Shown: piece by piece, positions 9,950-20,900 of the stretch
Layout: every line of letters begins with the position of its first letter
How positions within the stretch are numbered: position 1 is the stretch's first letter
From: Microbotryum silenes-acaulis
Lineage: Eukaryota > Basidiomycota > Microbotryomycetes > Microbotryales > Microbotryaceae
Length of the DNA stretch: 64,000 bases
NCBI GenBank assembly: GCA_003665825.1
Contig: QPFY01000008.1
Coordinates: forward strand, 496,001 to 560,000
Direction of reading: 5' to 3'
Position numbers and translations under genes: made by a program
Notes under the pieces: generated by a model
Told to the model about the DNA's origin: nothing
Databases searched by the model: none
The model's input: only the letters and a program-made list of their open reading frames with translations

Positions 9950-11794
9950 ATGACTGGCGAACAGTCAACCATCGACAAGTCCGTCGACGCAGACCCTCCA
10001 ACACACTCGCAAACTTCGCGTTTCCCGGCATTTGCGATTTTGAAGAACAACAACATCGACGTATGGCTCGATCACGTTCGCTTCACCGTCGACAGGCGTC
10101 AGTGGCAGCTCTCCTTTCCCAAGCAGTACCCATCCGCCAAATGCAAGGACGACGATGAACTCGATCGAGCTCATGATGCGGTGCACAGGGCAATGCATCA
10201 AACCTGTTCAGAAAGTGTGGCGCACATCCTGGTCAGCTGCTACGACCTGACGCCGGAGCAGACGGTGGAATACCTTCGAAAGCATCTGGGTCGGTCTTCC
10301 CTTCGCGGCGTTATCACGCAAATTGGAAAGTTATTCTCGGTCGGACCGCCACCAGCACAGGAAGACGATTATCTTCCTTGGGCCGGATCCATCACTCGCC
10401 TCACAACTGACCTACGGGCTCACAAGTTGACGTTCGACCAAGTGGTTGCATGCCACCTCATTGCGATTGTGGGGGCTCGAGGACCGTCGTATCTGGATCA
10501 GTTTGACTCCAAAGACGTCGATGCAATACCAACTGTTGACACAGTGATCGCAGCAGGTCGAGCTCCAGCAAACTTGAGTCAAGATACTGGGAACGCTGCG
10601 ACGGCGTTGTTGGCCACGACTGGTGCCCAACCGAAGCCACCCGGCCCCTGCTGGAACTGCGGTGAAGACACCCACTTCAAAAACTGTTCCAAGCCGAAGA
10701 AGATAAAGTTTCCACGACGCAAGACGACCAAAGGCGAGGAACCGATGGCAAATTTGGCGCTCCCTTCGGTTGAAGACATTCTGGGGACCGATTCCGTTGG
10801 CGCGTTTTTCACGCAATTACCAAAAGGACACTCTCGAGAAATGATCCTCTACGACACGGCAGCGACTCATCACGTCATCAATAATCCTGCCGCGTTCGCC
10901 GACCTGAAGGCGACAGCTCCGTCTTCGTTAAAGGGCATCAATGGTGACGGAAAGACCATTATGGGAGTAGGCACGGCCTGCGTCGAAGACAAGAACGGCA
11001 AGAGGTACAACTTGGTCAACAGCATCTTCGTCCCTAGCGCCCCCGCCAATCTCTTCGCCGGGCATCGAGCCGATCGTGATAGTCGCAAGATCACCATTCA
11101 AAACGGGCGATTCACGGTGGCCGGAAATGACGACATCCTACTCACGGGACAGAAGCTCAATTCGGGGTTGTACCGTCTGGACCTCAAGTTGGTTCAAGCT
11201 CGGAGTTCACCCCATGAATGTGCGTCAGCCACAGCTCTGACAGCAGTGCCTCTCCACATCTGGCACGGACGTTTCGCTCATCTACACTGCCGTTCCCTTC
11301 ACCAGCTGTCCAAGTCTGACGCTGTGATAGGTTTGAACATGAAGTCTCGCAGTGACTTGAAATGCGAATCGTGTCTGGCCGGTAAAGCTACGCACAAGCC
11401 GTTCCCAAACTCCGAATCGCTAGCCGAAAAACCCCTCGATCTCGTCCACATCGATCTCTTGTCCTTCGACGGCGAGCTGTCACTTGCAAATCATCGCTAC
11501 GCGCTAGTTATCGTCGACGATTGTACGCGGTACATGTGGGTGTTGACGATGCCGCGGAAGTCGGACTCCTTTGAAAGGTTCAAAACGTGGAAACTACGGG
11601 TCGAGCTGTCGTCAGGGCACACTTGGAAAGTTGTCCGTTCGGACCGCGGTGGCGAGTTTCTTTCGACGGAGTTCAAGCGATGGTTGGACGACACGGGTTT
11701 GTCGCGACAACTCACGATCCCCAGCACGCCCGAGCAAAACGGTGTCGCCGAACAACCGCTCGATTTCGGAAGCAGCTCGAACGATGCTGTATGA
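9950..11794 (+). CDS. copia Gag-protease-integrase (5' part of gag-pol)
   Basis: ATG 9950 opens a frame of 614 codons. Residues 1-215 are a Gag of the UBN2/copia type; a CCHC zinc knuckle CWNCGEDTHFKNC lies near residue 225. The aspartic protease active site is DTA in LYDTAATHHVINN near residue 300. The GAG-pre-integrase HHCC part is WHGRFAHLH...CESCLAGK near 440-480, and the integrase core begins with DLVHIDLLS and continues to SDRGGEF and PEQNGVAE. After about position 11752 the frame is wrong: a small indel shifts translation and it stops at 11794, while the true continuation lies in another frame. The last dozen residues are therefore not native. Confidence 0.93.
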   Translation: MTGEQSTIDKSVDADPPTHSQTSRFPAFAILKNNNIDVWLDHVRFTVDRRQWQLSFPKQYPSAKCKDDDELDRAHDAVHRAMHQTCSESVAHILVSCYDLTPEQTVEYLRKHLGRSSLRGVITQIGKLFSVGPPPAQEDDYLPWAGSITRLTTDLRAHKLTFDQVVACHLIAIVGARGPSYLDQFDSKDVDAIPTVDTVIAAGRAPANLSQDTGNAATALLATTGAQPKPPGPCWNCGEDTHFKNCSKPKKIKFPRRKTTKGEEPMANLALPSVEDILGTDSVGAFFTQLPKGHSREMILYDTAATHHVINNPAAFADLKATAPSSLKGINGDGKTIMGVGTACVEDKNGKRYNLVNSIFVPSAPANLFAGHRADRDSRKITIQNGRFTVAGNDDILLTGQKLNSGLYRLDLKLVQARSSPHECASATALTAVPLHIWHGRFAHLHCRSLHQLSKSDAVIGLNMKSRSDLKCESCLAGKATHKPFPNSESLAEKPLDLVHIDLLSFDGELSLANHRYALVIVDDCTRYMWVLTMPRKSDSFERFKTWKLRVELSSGHTWKVVRSDRGGEFLSTEFKRWLDDTGLSRQLTIPSTPEQNGVAEQPLDFGSSSNDAV

Positions 11795-14024
11795 ATCCGG
11801 TCTGCCCACGGTGTTTTGGGCCGAAGCCGTGGCTACATACGTGTATGTGAAGAATCGTTCCCCACATTCTGCTCTTGGTGGCAAGGTGCCATTTCGGGAA
11901 TGAACCGGGAAACCTGCGCACGTTCATCACTTGCGGGTCTTCGGATGTCGAGCTTGGCACACGGCGAATACCGAACAACGTAAGAAACTCCAGCCACGGA
12001 GCCTTCCGATGATCTTCCTCGGATACGACCTAGAATCCAAAGCCTACCGACTATGGGACCCGGTGAGGGGGCGGTTAACGTTATCGCGAAGCGTGACGTT
12101 CTTCGAGGACAAGTTCCCGGCCCGTGAAGGCGCGCCAGCACCGAGGATTGAGGCGATCGAAGTAGTCGTACCTCGACCAGTTGCGACGAATCGACATGAA
12201 GCTGCGCAACAGCCGATCGCTGCGAACCAGGCCCCGGAGGTCGAGGTAGAAGCCCGGGAGGAAAACCCGGTTGACGACGTTGACCCCGCCGAGCAACACG
12301 CACCAATTGTGGAAGACGTACCAAAGGAGTTGCGTTTTGACGCCCCTGGACCTGCTTGGGCAGCACCGGTCGGAAAGCGGGATCGTAGGGCACCTGAGCG
12401 TTTCGAACCGGAGGTCTTCGTAGCCGTCGCCGATTCCGACGAGGAAGACGGTCCGTTTGTTTTGCCGACTAGTGATCCCACGACTTGGAAAGCAGCCATG
12501 GCACACCACAAGTCTCACGAATGGGCGCAAGGTGCAATCGATGAGTTCGAGTCATTGCGTGACGATTACTCAGTCTTTACGATTATGAAACGAGACGAGC
12601 TTCCCGCCGGCGCCAAGGTTCTCGGGTCCAAATTCGTTTTCCGAAAAAAACGGGACAAGGATGGTCGGCCGACTTCGTACAAAGCTCGAGTTGTTGCACG
12701 AGGCTTCACGCAACGGCCGGGAATTGACTTCAAAGAGACGTTCGCACCGACAGCGAAGTTTGTCTCAATTCGTACTCTCATCGCGTTGGCGGCCGCCCGG
12801 GGTTACGATATCATCCAAGCGGACATTGACAAAGCCTATTTGCATGGCGAACTTGAAGAGGAATTGTACATGCGCGTACCGGAGGGAGTCCGACTTCCCG
12901 ACGATGTCTGTCTCAAGTTGCAACGCTCGATTTACGGTCTCAAGCAGGCCGGCCGGGTATGGAACGAGACGATCCATAAGACCCTCGTCAAGCTTGGTTA
13001 CAATCGTCTTCGGAGCGAAGAATGTGTCTATCGTCGGACACTTGGCAAAGACGATTATTACATCGCGGTTCACGTCGACGACTTGCTGTTTGTCGGTCCC
13101 GACTTATCCGAAATTGATCGCGTGCTCGACGAATTGGATCGATTGTACGGAGTCAAACGTCTCGGCAATGCAGAGTACATCCTTGGCGTCCAGCTCATTC
13201 ATCAAGCGGATGGGATTGCGTTGTCGCAACGACAGTATTTGCTCGATGTACTTGCAAGGTTCGGCATGGCGGATGCTAACAAAAGTGTATTACCAATGCA
13301 ACCGGGTCTTCAGCTCAAACCCTGCGACACTCCGGATCCCTCGTTACAGACACAGTACAGATCGGCCATTGGATCATTGATGTACGCCGTTGTTGCAACT
13401 CGGCCCGATCTTGCATACCCGGTGTCGTATTTGGCAAGATTCACGAACAAGGCGGGCAGTGACCATTGGGCGGCAGTTGTGAAGATTCTACGCTACATCA
13501 AGGGAACTCTCGAACTCGGCATTGTCTACAAGACGAAACGTGATTCGTTGGTTGGATACGTGGGGTACTCGGATTCGGACTGGGGTTCCTGCATCAACAC
13601 GTCCCGATCTACGATGGGGCATGTCTTCAAGCTGGCTGACGGGCCAATTTCTTGGAGTTCTCGGATCCAGAGCCGAGTGGCGACGTCATCAACGGAAGCG
13701 GAATACATCGGCCTTACTCATGCGTCTCGAGAGTGTCAGTTCTTGCGGAATTTGCTCGCGGAATTGGGGGTCACGATTTGTGGCCCGATCGAGCTGAAAG
13801 GCGACAATCAAGGCGCGATAGCTCTCACAAAGAATCCGGTGTTCCACGATCGAACTAAGCACCTACGCCTGACCGAGCATTTCGTTCGAGAACGGGTACG
13901 AGAAGGTGACATCGTCGTTAACTATCTTCCAACCGCCGAGATGCTCGCCGACATGTTTACGAAGGCGTTGCCGAGACCGGCACTAGAAAAGCATAGGGCG
14001 GCCATAGGGATGGGAATTATGTAG
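11753..14024 (+). pseudogene. copia integrase end, reverse transcriptase and RNase H (out of frame, with stop)
   Basis: Continuation of pol in a frame shifted relative to the upstream part. The integrase C-terminal portion runs to 11900, where TGA at 11901-11903 interrupts; the codon is most simply a mutated TGG. From 11931 the frame is open for 697 codons. Reverse transcriptase carries the motifs KARVVARGFTQRPG, QADIDKAYLHGEL, YGLKQAGRVWN and the catalytic VDD in AVHVDDLLFVG. The RNase H portion has SDSDWGSC, STEAEYIGL and DNQGAIALTKNP. Translation ends at TAG 14022-14024, twenty bases before the 3' LTR. Confidence 0.92.
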
Positions 14025-14029
14025 GCCTT

Positions 14030-14043
14030 AGAGCGAGGGGGGG
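14030..14043 (+). other. polypurine tract
   Basis: AGAGCGAGGGGGGG ends at the base before the 3' LTR, the position where plus-strand DNA synthesis starts in LTR elements. An identical tract precedes the LTR of the fragment at 24833. Confidence 0.85.
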
Positions 14044-14251
14044 TGTTGAGTTGACACGTGAGGAGTACACTCTGTAGGCTACATGAGCGCGAGCGCGCGC
14101 GGGCTTTCTCTTAGCTTCCTTCTGATTCGAGCGTTCTAACGTATTGAACCACCTCGAATCGGGTCAGTAGTATTCACGGTATCATATTGCAATAGTCAAC
14201 TGAGCGTTCTAACGTATTGAACCACCTCGAATCAGACGCCGAGATTCTAGA
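14044..14251 (+). repeat. 3' LTR of copia element
   Basis: 208 bases, same ends as the 5' LTR. It differs from the 5' copy by GAGGAG for GAG near its start and two single substitutions (C for T in AGTCAACT, G for A in CGAATCGGG). Confidence 0.93.
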
Positions 14252-14256
14252 CTAAG
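14252..14256. repeat. target-site duplication of copia element (right)
   Basis: CTAAG, identical to 9674-9678. Confidence 0.88.
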
Positions 14257-14374
14257 GAGGCGCCTGTGGTGTGCCTTGCTCCGGCCGCAATAAGCAGTCA
14301 CATCAGCCGATCGAGCCGCTTTCCAGATGCTGCAGTGGCAACCTTGAGATAAATTTGCTTACCATCCACACCAG

Positions 14375-14714
14375 TCATACATGGCCGTGTCCCTGGTAGG
14401 GGCAGTTCTTGTCTGCGATACCGCACTTCTTGCAACAATCAGCGCTAGAGTCGTCACATTGACGGACTGACGGACAGGTCGAAAGGTGAAAGTCAGTGCC
14501 CTGAGTGTGGGAACGTGTAGGGCGGGAATGATCTATGCAAAGCATACACAAACGGTGAGATGAATCCTCGACAGGCCCACAAGCAGATTCCTTGTCGGAC
14601 CGTTATTTTCTTGCTCCCCTTGAGGTTCGGAGTGGTGTCGCTGTGGTCTTCGACGGGAAGGGCATGGATCATACACACCGCGAGGCTAAAGGTGATAACG
14701 AAGAGCAATCGCAT
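14375..14714 (-). CDS. small secreted cysteine-rich protein (SSP1)
   Basis: Two exons, 14714-14550 and 14500-14375, joined across a 49-nt intron (GTGTAT..CTCAG), encode 96 residues. The N-terminus MRLLFVITFSLAVCMIHA is a classical signal peptide with cleavage likely after HA or ALP. The mature part of about 75 residues has eight cysteines: GICLWACRG in exon 1, then TCPSVRQC, DCCKKC and NCPYQG in exon 2, ending HGHV. An even cysteine number, short length and signal peptide suit a disulfide-stabilised extracellular protein. I know no named family for it. It lies 119 bases from the copia element and 200 bases from the hAT composite. The donor GTGTAT is not the commonest form; an alternative donor four bases upstream (GTTTGT) would open a frame without the cysteine pattern, which is why I prefer this one. 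Fungal effector candidate by architecture only. Confidence 0.68.
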
Positions 14715-14922
14715 GGTAGGAAGAGGATTGACGGAGAGGGTATTGGGTTGCGAGAGAGACGTGGGAAAAGCAAGTGGCGGCACAAGACAGAGAAACGGTA
14801 AAGCTCGTCATGCTATCCCACGGCAATCTGTGGGGGCCCATCACCTCGGCGATCACTTGCGAGGCCGGGAACACCGAAGGGCAGCAAATGTTGAGAGAGG
14901 GCAGGATCCCCTGAGATCACAG

Positions 14923-15120
14923 CAGGGCTTCGCATTAGATCAGATATGCGCGTAGATATCTTTTATCTATCTATAATTTTGCCTTTTTTCGGGCTATCTA
15001 TAGATCTGTCATCTACAGCGGAACAGATAGATGAAAGATAGATATCTAGTGGATATCTACGTAGATAAACGCCACTTGATAGATGATGACTAATGCATAG
15101 ATGTGCGTGTATAGATATGA
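14923..15120. repeat. left hAT terminus with subterminal TAGATA repeats
   Basis: The first 24 bases match the termini at 25121 and (inverted) 26221. They are followed by a run of short GATAGATA/TATCTATC motifs in both orientations up to about 15115. Subterminal clusters of short motifs are where hAT transposases bind. The foldback arms also have GATAGATA-type motifs behind the shared terminus but in a different order. Confidence 0.75.
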
Positions 15121-15410
15121 CAGGGCGGACCCGTGTTCCCTTGTCCTCAACACAAAAGGCTTTTGCAGCCATGACAAGATCTCTCCAGCTGCCGCCAGAA
15201 AAACTCGACGAAGTGGCAGAATGGCAGCCGTGCCTTGTATTCTATTGACAGACGACGGAGAGCAAGTGCAAATGAGGGAAAGCTAGAGGACTCGGTTGAA
15301 AAATCTATGAAGGGGCAGAAACAGAGAAACAGAGAGAAAATATGTTGTTGAGGGTTTATTATGTACATGGGAGAAACGAAGATTTACTCTGTTGCATACT
15401 TGGGTAGCGC

Positions 15411-17600
15411 TCAAGACGATTCTTCGTCCGTGTCTGAGAGTTCCAGCTCCTCAATCGGCGAATTTTGCGAGAGCGAGGTCGATCGCGAGGATTCTCCAGT
15501 GACGTTGTGGCGCTGCCGCTTATTCGCTTTGTGGACTGCCGAAGAACTCTTCTTTGCCACGACACGCTTCGATGGAGCACGGAGCTTGCCTGCAAGAAAG
15601 ATTATTGGGTCCTCAGTCGCTGCAAGTAGCTGGGGCTAGCATGACTCCTCTCATTTGAACTCACTTGCGATGATGGGTCGGGCATGACGAGCGAAGCCCT
15701 CGGGGGTGCCCCCGAAGATAGGAGCGGTCGGGTTAGCCCAGCTACCGAGACACATCTTGGCGTTCAGAACTTCGGCGGAGGTGCTGTGCTGCATATAGTT
15801 GATCGTCCGGCGGCCGATGAAGAAAGCGCGTTCCGCATCGCACGCAGTTGGTGGAGTTGTGATGAAGTCAATTGCCATCTCGGCAAGAGCCTTCTGCCCT
15901 GGAATCGCACGTTGTGTCACCCAATACTTGATAGGGCACCCCTTGTAGGCGTCGTTCTTGTTCAGTCTGACGCATCCCCTAGCCCAGTACTGGAGGAAGG
16001 CATCTGGCTCGTATTAGTTGTGAGAGCCTTGTGTGTCACCTCCTTCATCACCATACAAATCGTGGTCGGAGCAAGCATCGGAATCAATCGGGGACGGAGG
16101 ACCAGCTTCGGGGATGTCCTCATAGAGAGGAAGGTACACCTTTTTGTAGATTTCATGGAGCTTCTTCTGCTTCTCATTGATATCGGTTTCGGCCCAAGCA
16201 GTTCCAGGTCGCTGAAAGAATCGCAGATGGTGACGAGGATGAAAGAACATCGACCCAAATGCAGCAATCGAATCGTCGCCAACCTTCGAGTAGTAGTTGC
16301 CCAGAACAATCAAAGCGGACTTGGCTGCGATGGGCACCATGGGAGAAGCGGTTTGAGCCTTGTTGTCAAGCATGCCTTCAACTCGTTCGAACTCGGCGAT
16401 GACATCCCAAGTGCGAGGCGTTGCATCTTGGAACTGAACCGTCAGGGTCTTGAGGTATTCGCCAATGTCAAGGAGCTCTTTAACGATATCAAGTGCGTCA
16501 TCATCAGCAACTTTGCCACTCGCGCTTTAGTGCAATTTAGTGCAATTTAGCGCACTTGAGTGCCAAAAGCGCACTTCTTGTGAAATTTAGCTCGTTTTCT
16601 ATAATCTCCGGTGCGCTAAATTGCACTAAGCGCGAGTGGCAAAGTTGCTGATGATCAGGAAGGGCGAATTTGTCCACGATGTTCGAGGCTGTGTCGTCGC
16701 GCGACATATAGTAGTCGATGGCACTCGAGAACAGAACATGGCTCTGAAGGCAGAGGTGAATAGAGTTCCAACGCGTCTCGTTTTTGCGGGAAAGCTCCGT
16801 CGCCTTGGAATCGGGTCGGTCCTTGGCGGTGGCAACGACCGACTGCTACCATCTGTGTTTGTCGGAGGATTTGACTCTCAGTCCCGAAACGTGTTGTGCA
16901 AAATCGGCGATCGTAGGAATGATGGTCATGCATTTTCGTCGAAGGATGGGTTGAATCTTGATGCCGACCGACTCGCCCCAATCCAAAGCCTCTCTCAAGC
17001 AAGTCTTCGAATTGTTCACCGTAAATTCCAATGCTGAAATGTCGTAGTCACCAGAGGCAGTCGCAATGGACAGAGCTTGAGCAATCTTGTCGTCGATCCT
17101 CTGATCTTCAGCATCCGAATCATCTTCGACGTTGGGATGACCGTCGAAAGCAGATATATGCTTGCCAGTCGTGTTCTTGCGCGCCCGAGGAGTAGGCGGA
17201 CGAGCAGGGGCCATGGAAAAGGCAGCGTAAAGTGCGCCCATCACTAGCTGGAGAATGTGGGCGAAGCAGCGAACTCGCATCTCGGGTCCCCACCACGAGT
17301 CATTGAGGTTCTTGTACTCCACCGCCATCTTGTTGCAGTTCGAGGCGTTGTCCATCACGAGGGTTCAAACGAGATGCGAGATCTTGAACTCTTCGACGCA
17401 TTCATGAAGCGACGCTGCGAGCTCTTTCCCGCCGTGGCGACCTTTCGACTCGATGAACTTGAGCATGTGACGATGAACGACGCCATCTTGTTCATACACT
17501 ACGACGACTCCGAGAACACTGATGCAGTTGGGAGCGGTCCAACCATCGATAACCAGACTAGCAGCAAAATGGCCACGCGCGCGAACCCGCTTAAGGATTC
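15411..17600 (-). pseudogene. hAT-family transposase, broken
   Basis: Read right to left: RNase H-like start near 17575 (ASLVIDGWTAPNCISVLGVV), the conserved DNASNCNKM, then RVRCFAHILQLV, a variable acidic loop, the ETRWNS motif near 16780, and the C-terminal dimerisation domain KALAEMAIDF...CDAERAF near 15840. A Ser/Lys-rich tail ends at TGA 15411-15413. Lesions: TGA at 17365-17367 interrupts the frame just before the DNAS motif; a 152-bp MITE (16502-16653) sits inside the coding sequence downstream of ETRWNS; no start codon or N-terminal BED finger is found because the sequence is lost at about 17600. It would recognise the CAGGG termini if intact, but that link is inference. Confidence 0.85.
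16502..16653. mobile_element. MITE copy 1, inside hAT transposase
   Basis: A 152-bp palindromic element with ends CATCAGCAACTTTGCC / GGCAAAGTTGCTGATG. Inside are repeated motifs TTTAGTGCAA and TTTAGCGCAC. It interrupts the hAT transposase reading frame. The flanks suggest only a 2-bp AT duplication here, so the exact outer boundary may be off by a base or two. Confidence 0.88.
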
Positions 17601-17830
17601 GCCCGAGATTACGCGCGCTTAACAGCGCTTAACGGTGCATAAGATGTGCATAAGGACGCATACGCGCGCGGCTGAATTGGGCGAACCTCATAATCCGCGC
17701 ATAGCCAGCGCTGCGATGACTCGCCCTGCTTAAGGATCGCTTAACGCGCGCTTAACGTTTGACCTCGCTTACACTTCGCATACGTAACTGCGAAGCCTGT
17801 ACTTGCACACGAGCGGGCGGATTGCTTTCT
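17586..17830. repeat. CGCTTAACG-type repeat cluster
   Basis: A region of about 245 bases with repeated GCTTAA(C/G)-containing words in both strands: CGCTTAAGGATTC, CGCGCTTAACAGCGCTTAACGG, CTTAAGGATCGCTTAACGCG. It lies exactly where hAT homology ends and before the Plavaka-type gene, so it is probably a transposon terminus with subterminal binding repeats. Related words (CGCTTAACGGTGCG) recur in the palindrome at 26356-26470. Confidence 0.55.
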
Positions 17831-17973
17831 TGACCCCAACAAGTTTCTGTGCTAAAATCCCATCAAAAGGCGCTTCACTTGATTTTATTCAATGAGGCTA
17901 AGGAGCATATATTCAGGAAGTAGTTGGTCCATATAACACCGTAATTTCTACAAAAATAACTTTCCAGCAAAAT

Positions 17974-20900
17974 CTATGAGTCCGCCACTGGAGGCCGTCG
18001 AGCAGGCCGCAATGTGCCCTGCAATGCTTCACGTAATAGGTTCATGGTGAAATGACGCCCAAGGTGACGAAAAACATGTTGATCCTGGGCGAGATTCACC
18101 ACAAACTCCCCATTCCATTGATCCATCACATTCCGAAAATCCAGGTCGGGTGCCAATTCCGCATGGCCTAACAACGGCTGAACAAATGCGGGGCGCAATA
18201 CGTCCTGAACACGGAAGATTTGTTGCACACACTGCCCATCACTTTTCAATCGCTTTTTCAGCACCGGCTGTAGGATTGCCAAATTTTGTTCACTGTTTGG
18301 GCACTGCAAAGGCGGGGATTAGGACAGATTCGTAATGGTGTTCGAACTTAGCGACCATGATCACCGCACGGTAGTAGTACTCACCCACTCAAATTCATCT
18401 CCAATGCAAAGCTCGTGGCAAGTGCCACCTATGTCCAAGGTAAAAATACCTCTCAAGCGGAAGATCGTGAAACGGAGGACGAAGTGCCAGGCTCTGTCCT
18501 TGAAAGTCGCATGGTTGTGGTTTTTGCCGATTGGACCGTAGTTCAAGTTGTGCACAAAGACACAGTCAAAGCGAGTACAGTATCCATCCTGATTGCCGTG
18601 CTTGTAACGAAAGGTTGCTCGTATGACGTGTTTGATGATATCTGAGCGTACATGAGACAAATCAGTATGCTGAGGAGACCAGTGCAGCGTTCTCCTAGTA
18701 CCAGCTCACCTGCGTCATCCCTCGTCTGTTCCGGTGTGTTCTGATATATGCGGTTGGAGACTTTGAAGCTGTGATACCACTTTGCTTTCTCATCGTCCAA
18801 GGATTCGACCTCTTCACTTGAGTGTCCAAATTCGAGGAGGTAGCATGTTGTCTACAAGGCCAGGTGCCACATACGTCAGTTTGACGCCTGTTGAACACTC
18901 AAAGAAGAGAAGTGGACAGTGGACCGCACGAGCTGAAGAAGGCGAGGCTGTTGGAGAGAGACCTGGAGTTCGTTCATCGTGATCATGCATCGATTGTTGC
19001 CGGCTGAATGGGATGGCAGATTGGTTCAAAGTCAGCCAAGGGCTAGGCAAGACTTGCAGTTACAGGCCGGAAACTCACAAGGTCGCGCAGGAAGGTGGAA
19101 CTCATGTGGAACTGGATCAGGTATGGGTAATATGATTCGATCTCCAGTAGATCTCACAAGCTTGTCAAGATCCATCACATTCTCCAAAGATCTGATTTTA
19201 TCGGCTCGTCTTGAGTAGTTGATGAGTTGCGAAGCGGTGTTGCACTTGTTGCTGGCTCTATACGCGACCTTGACCGAGTCAATATGGGCACGCTTGGGTC
19301 GATACAGTAGGTCAGTGTAACGTTCGCTCAAGAATTCTATCAGATCAGAGACTGACCTCCGATGTGTTTGTATCGGAGTGTACAGGAACGCCCCACTTCT
19401 TGGTCCATTCCGCGTAGTGCGATACGGAGTGAAGGCGGGGCCAATTGAACCCCAATTTTTCGACCTGTCCGTCGACAATTCGAAATCGATCATACGTGTT
19501 TCTCGCAAGCTGAAATCCGAAGGCACGGAAAGTCACGTAAGTTGAAGCATGCAAAAATTCGTTCAGAGGGCATTGACTCACAAACATGTAAGCATCGTAC
19601 GCAAAATCCATATCGTCTACGTCATCGGCCGTGGCCTCTAGGGACGTGGCGTACATAATTAGCACGGAAAGCAGTGTCATAATTTGGGCGTTTTCGTCGA
19701 CGAGGGTTCGTGATTCGTAGTCGTCTCCGATGATCTGAACATCTGCTTAGAAGCATGTGAATGAATCAGTCAGCACCAGCATTGCGGTCCGAAGATGTAG
19801 TATTTTGGAGGCGCGACTTACCCCACACACCGGCAGGAAAAATCTGCGTGATCCCGGCAGAAGATATCAGGATCGACGCTACTATTAAAAACGCATGAAG
19901 TTGAAAGAATTCACTCACTTTCATCAAGTCGCGCGTATGTTTACCGGTCCAGTTGGAATGCTGAAACCCGTCCTTGAAGCGACGCAGTTGTGAATGAAGG
20001 GGCATCAAACGCATACTGTTGTACAATATTCGACATCTCAGATCGCATGCTTGTTGATTGATTCAATCAAACTTACTTCAGCTCGATTCTGCCAATTAGT
20101 TCGTCGAATTTTTGCTTGTTTCTCCTGGGATGAGCATCAGCGGCGATTTGTGCGCATGTCTCAATGAACAAGTCGTCAATAGTGATGTCTTTCACCATGC
20201 CTGATGAGAGAGGACGAGGAGAGAAAGAAAGGATCAATGAAAAGGAGAAGCCGTCTATAGCTAGCAACACTGACCTTTGATCAGCTGGTGGAGAGGATCA
20301 GCCACCATGAGCTCATGCCCATTGACCCCTAAATAATCCCAGACGGTCTGAGCCTCAGGAAGGGACTGATTCAGTGAACAGGAGCTGAGGGGGAAATCCT
20401 GCAAAATTTACCCTGCCAAGGTGATAGCCTTCTTCTTTGGCCGCCTTTGTCTGCGCTGTGATTGTCCTGAGCTGGCTTGCTGCCCTTCTGACTTCGTAGG
20501 CATCGGCACTCGTACGAGGGGCGGCAGGGCCTTCTTGAAGCTTGAGTGGGTCTTGTACACAGCTAGCAGCGCAAACAGAGTGAGCCCATGTAAGTCAACT
20601 CTGCAGGCGATCAAACGCTAGCTGTCGTCCACCTACCAAGGAACATAGCCCTGAACAAGGGATGTAAGCCAACACGCCTCCAGATAGTCAACAGATACCG
20701 GTCCAAAGTACACCCTGATGTATCGATAGTGGCCATCCGCAAATTGGAAGAGGTGTCGGCCTGAAAGAAGGTGTCTGATCGGAGCCCACAATATCCTGTA
20801 GGATTTGAGCTATTCTATCAGAGCTCTCCGCTACGTCGACCGAGCCGAGACAGCTTACTCTAGAGCTCGATGGAGCACCCTGCGTTTGTATATACGGAAC

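Larger units (their letters stand above)
9679..14251 (+). mobile_element. Ty1/copia LTR retrotransposon, decayed
   Basis: A 4.57-kb element with LTRs of 205 and 208 bases, a 5-bp target duplication, a primer-binding site touching the 5' LTR, a gag-pol reading frame and a purine-rich tract touching the 3' LTR. Domain order in pol is protease, integrase, reverse transcriptase, RNase H, which is the copia order. The two LTRs differ by two substitutions and one 3-base indel, so insertion was recent. Two lesions in the integrase region (a frameshift near 11750 and a stop at 11901) mean this copy does not make full-length Pol. A 3' fragment of the same family lies at 24473-25040. Confidence 0.95.

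Noticed and set aside
15000..15120. GATAGATA motifs considered as GATA-factor binding sites
   Set aside because: They follow directly on a hAT terminus and recur behind the other copies of that terminus, so transposon subterminal repeats are the simpler reading.
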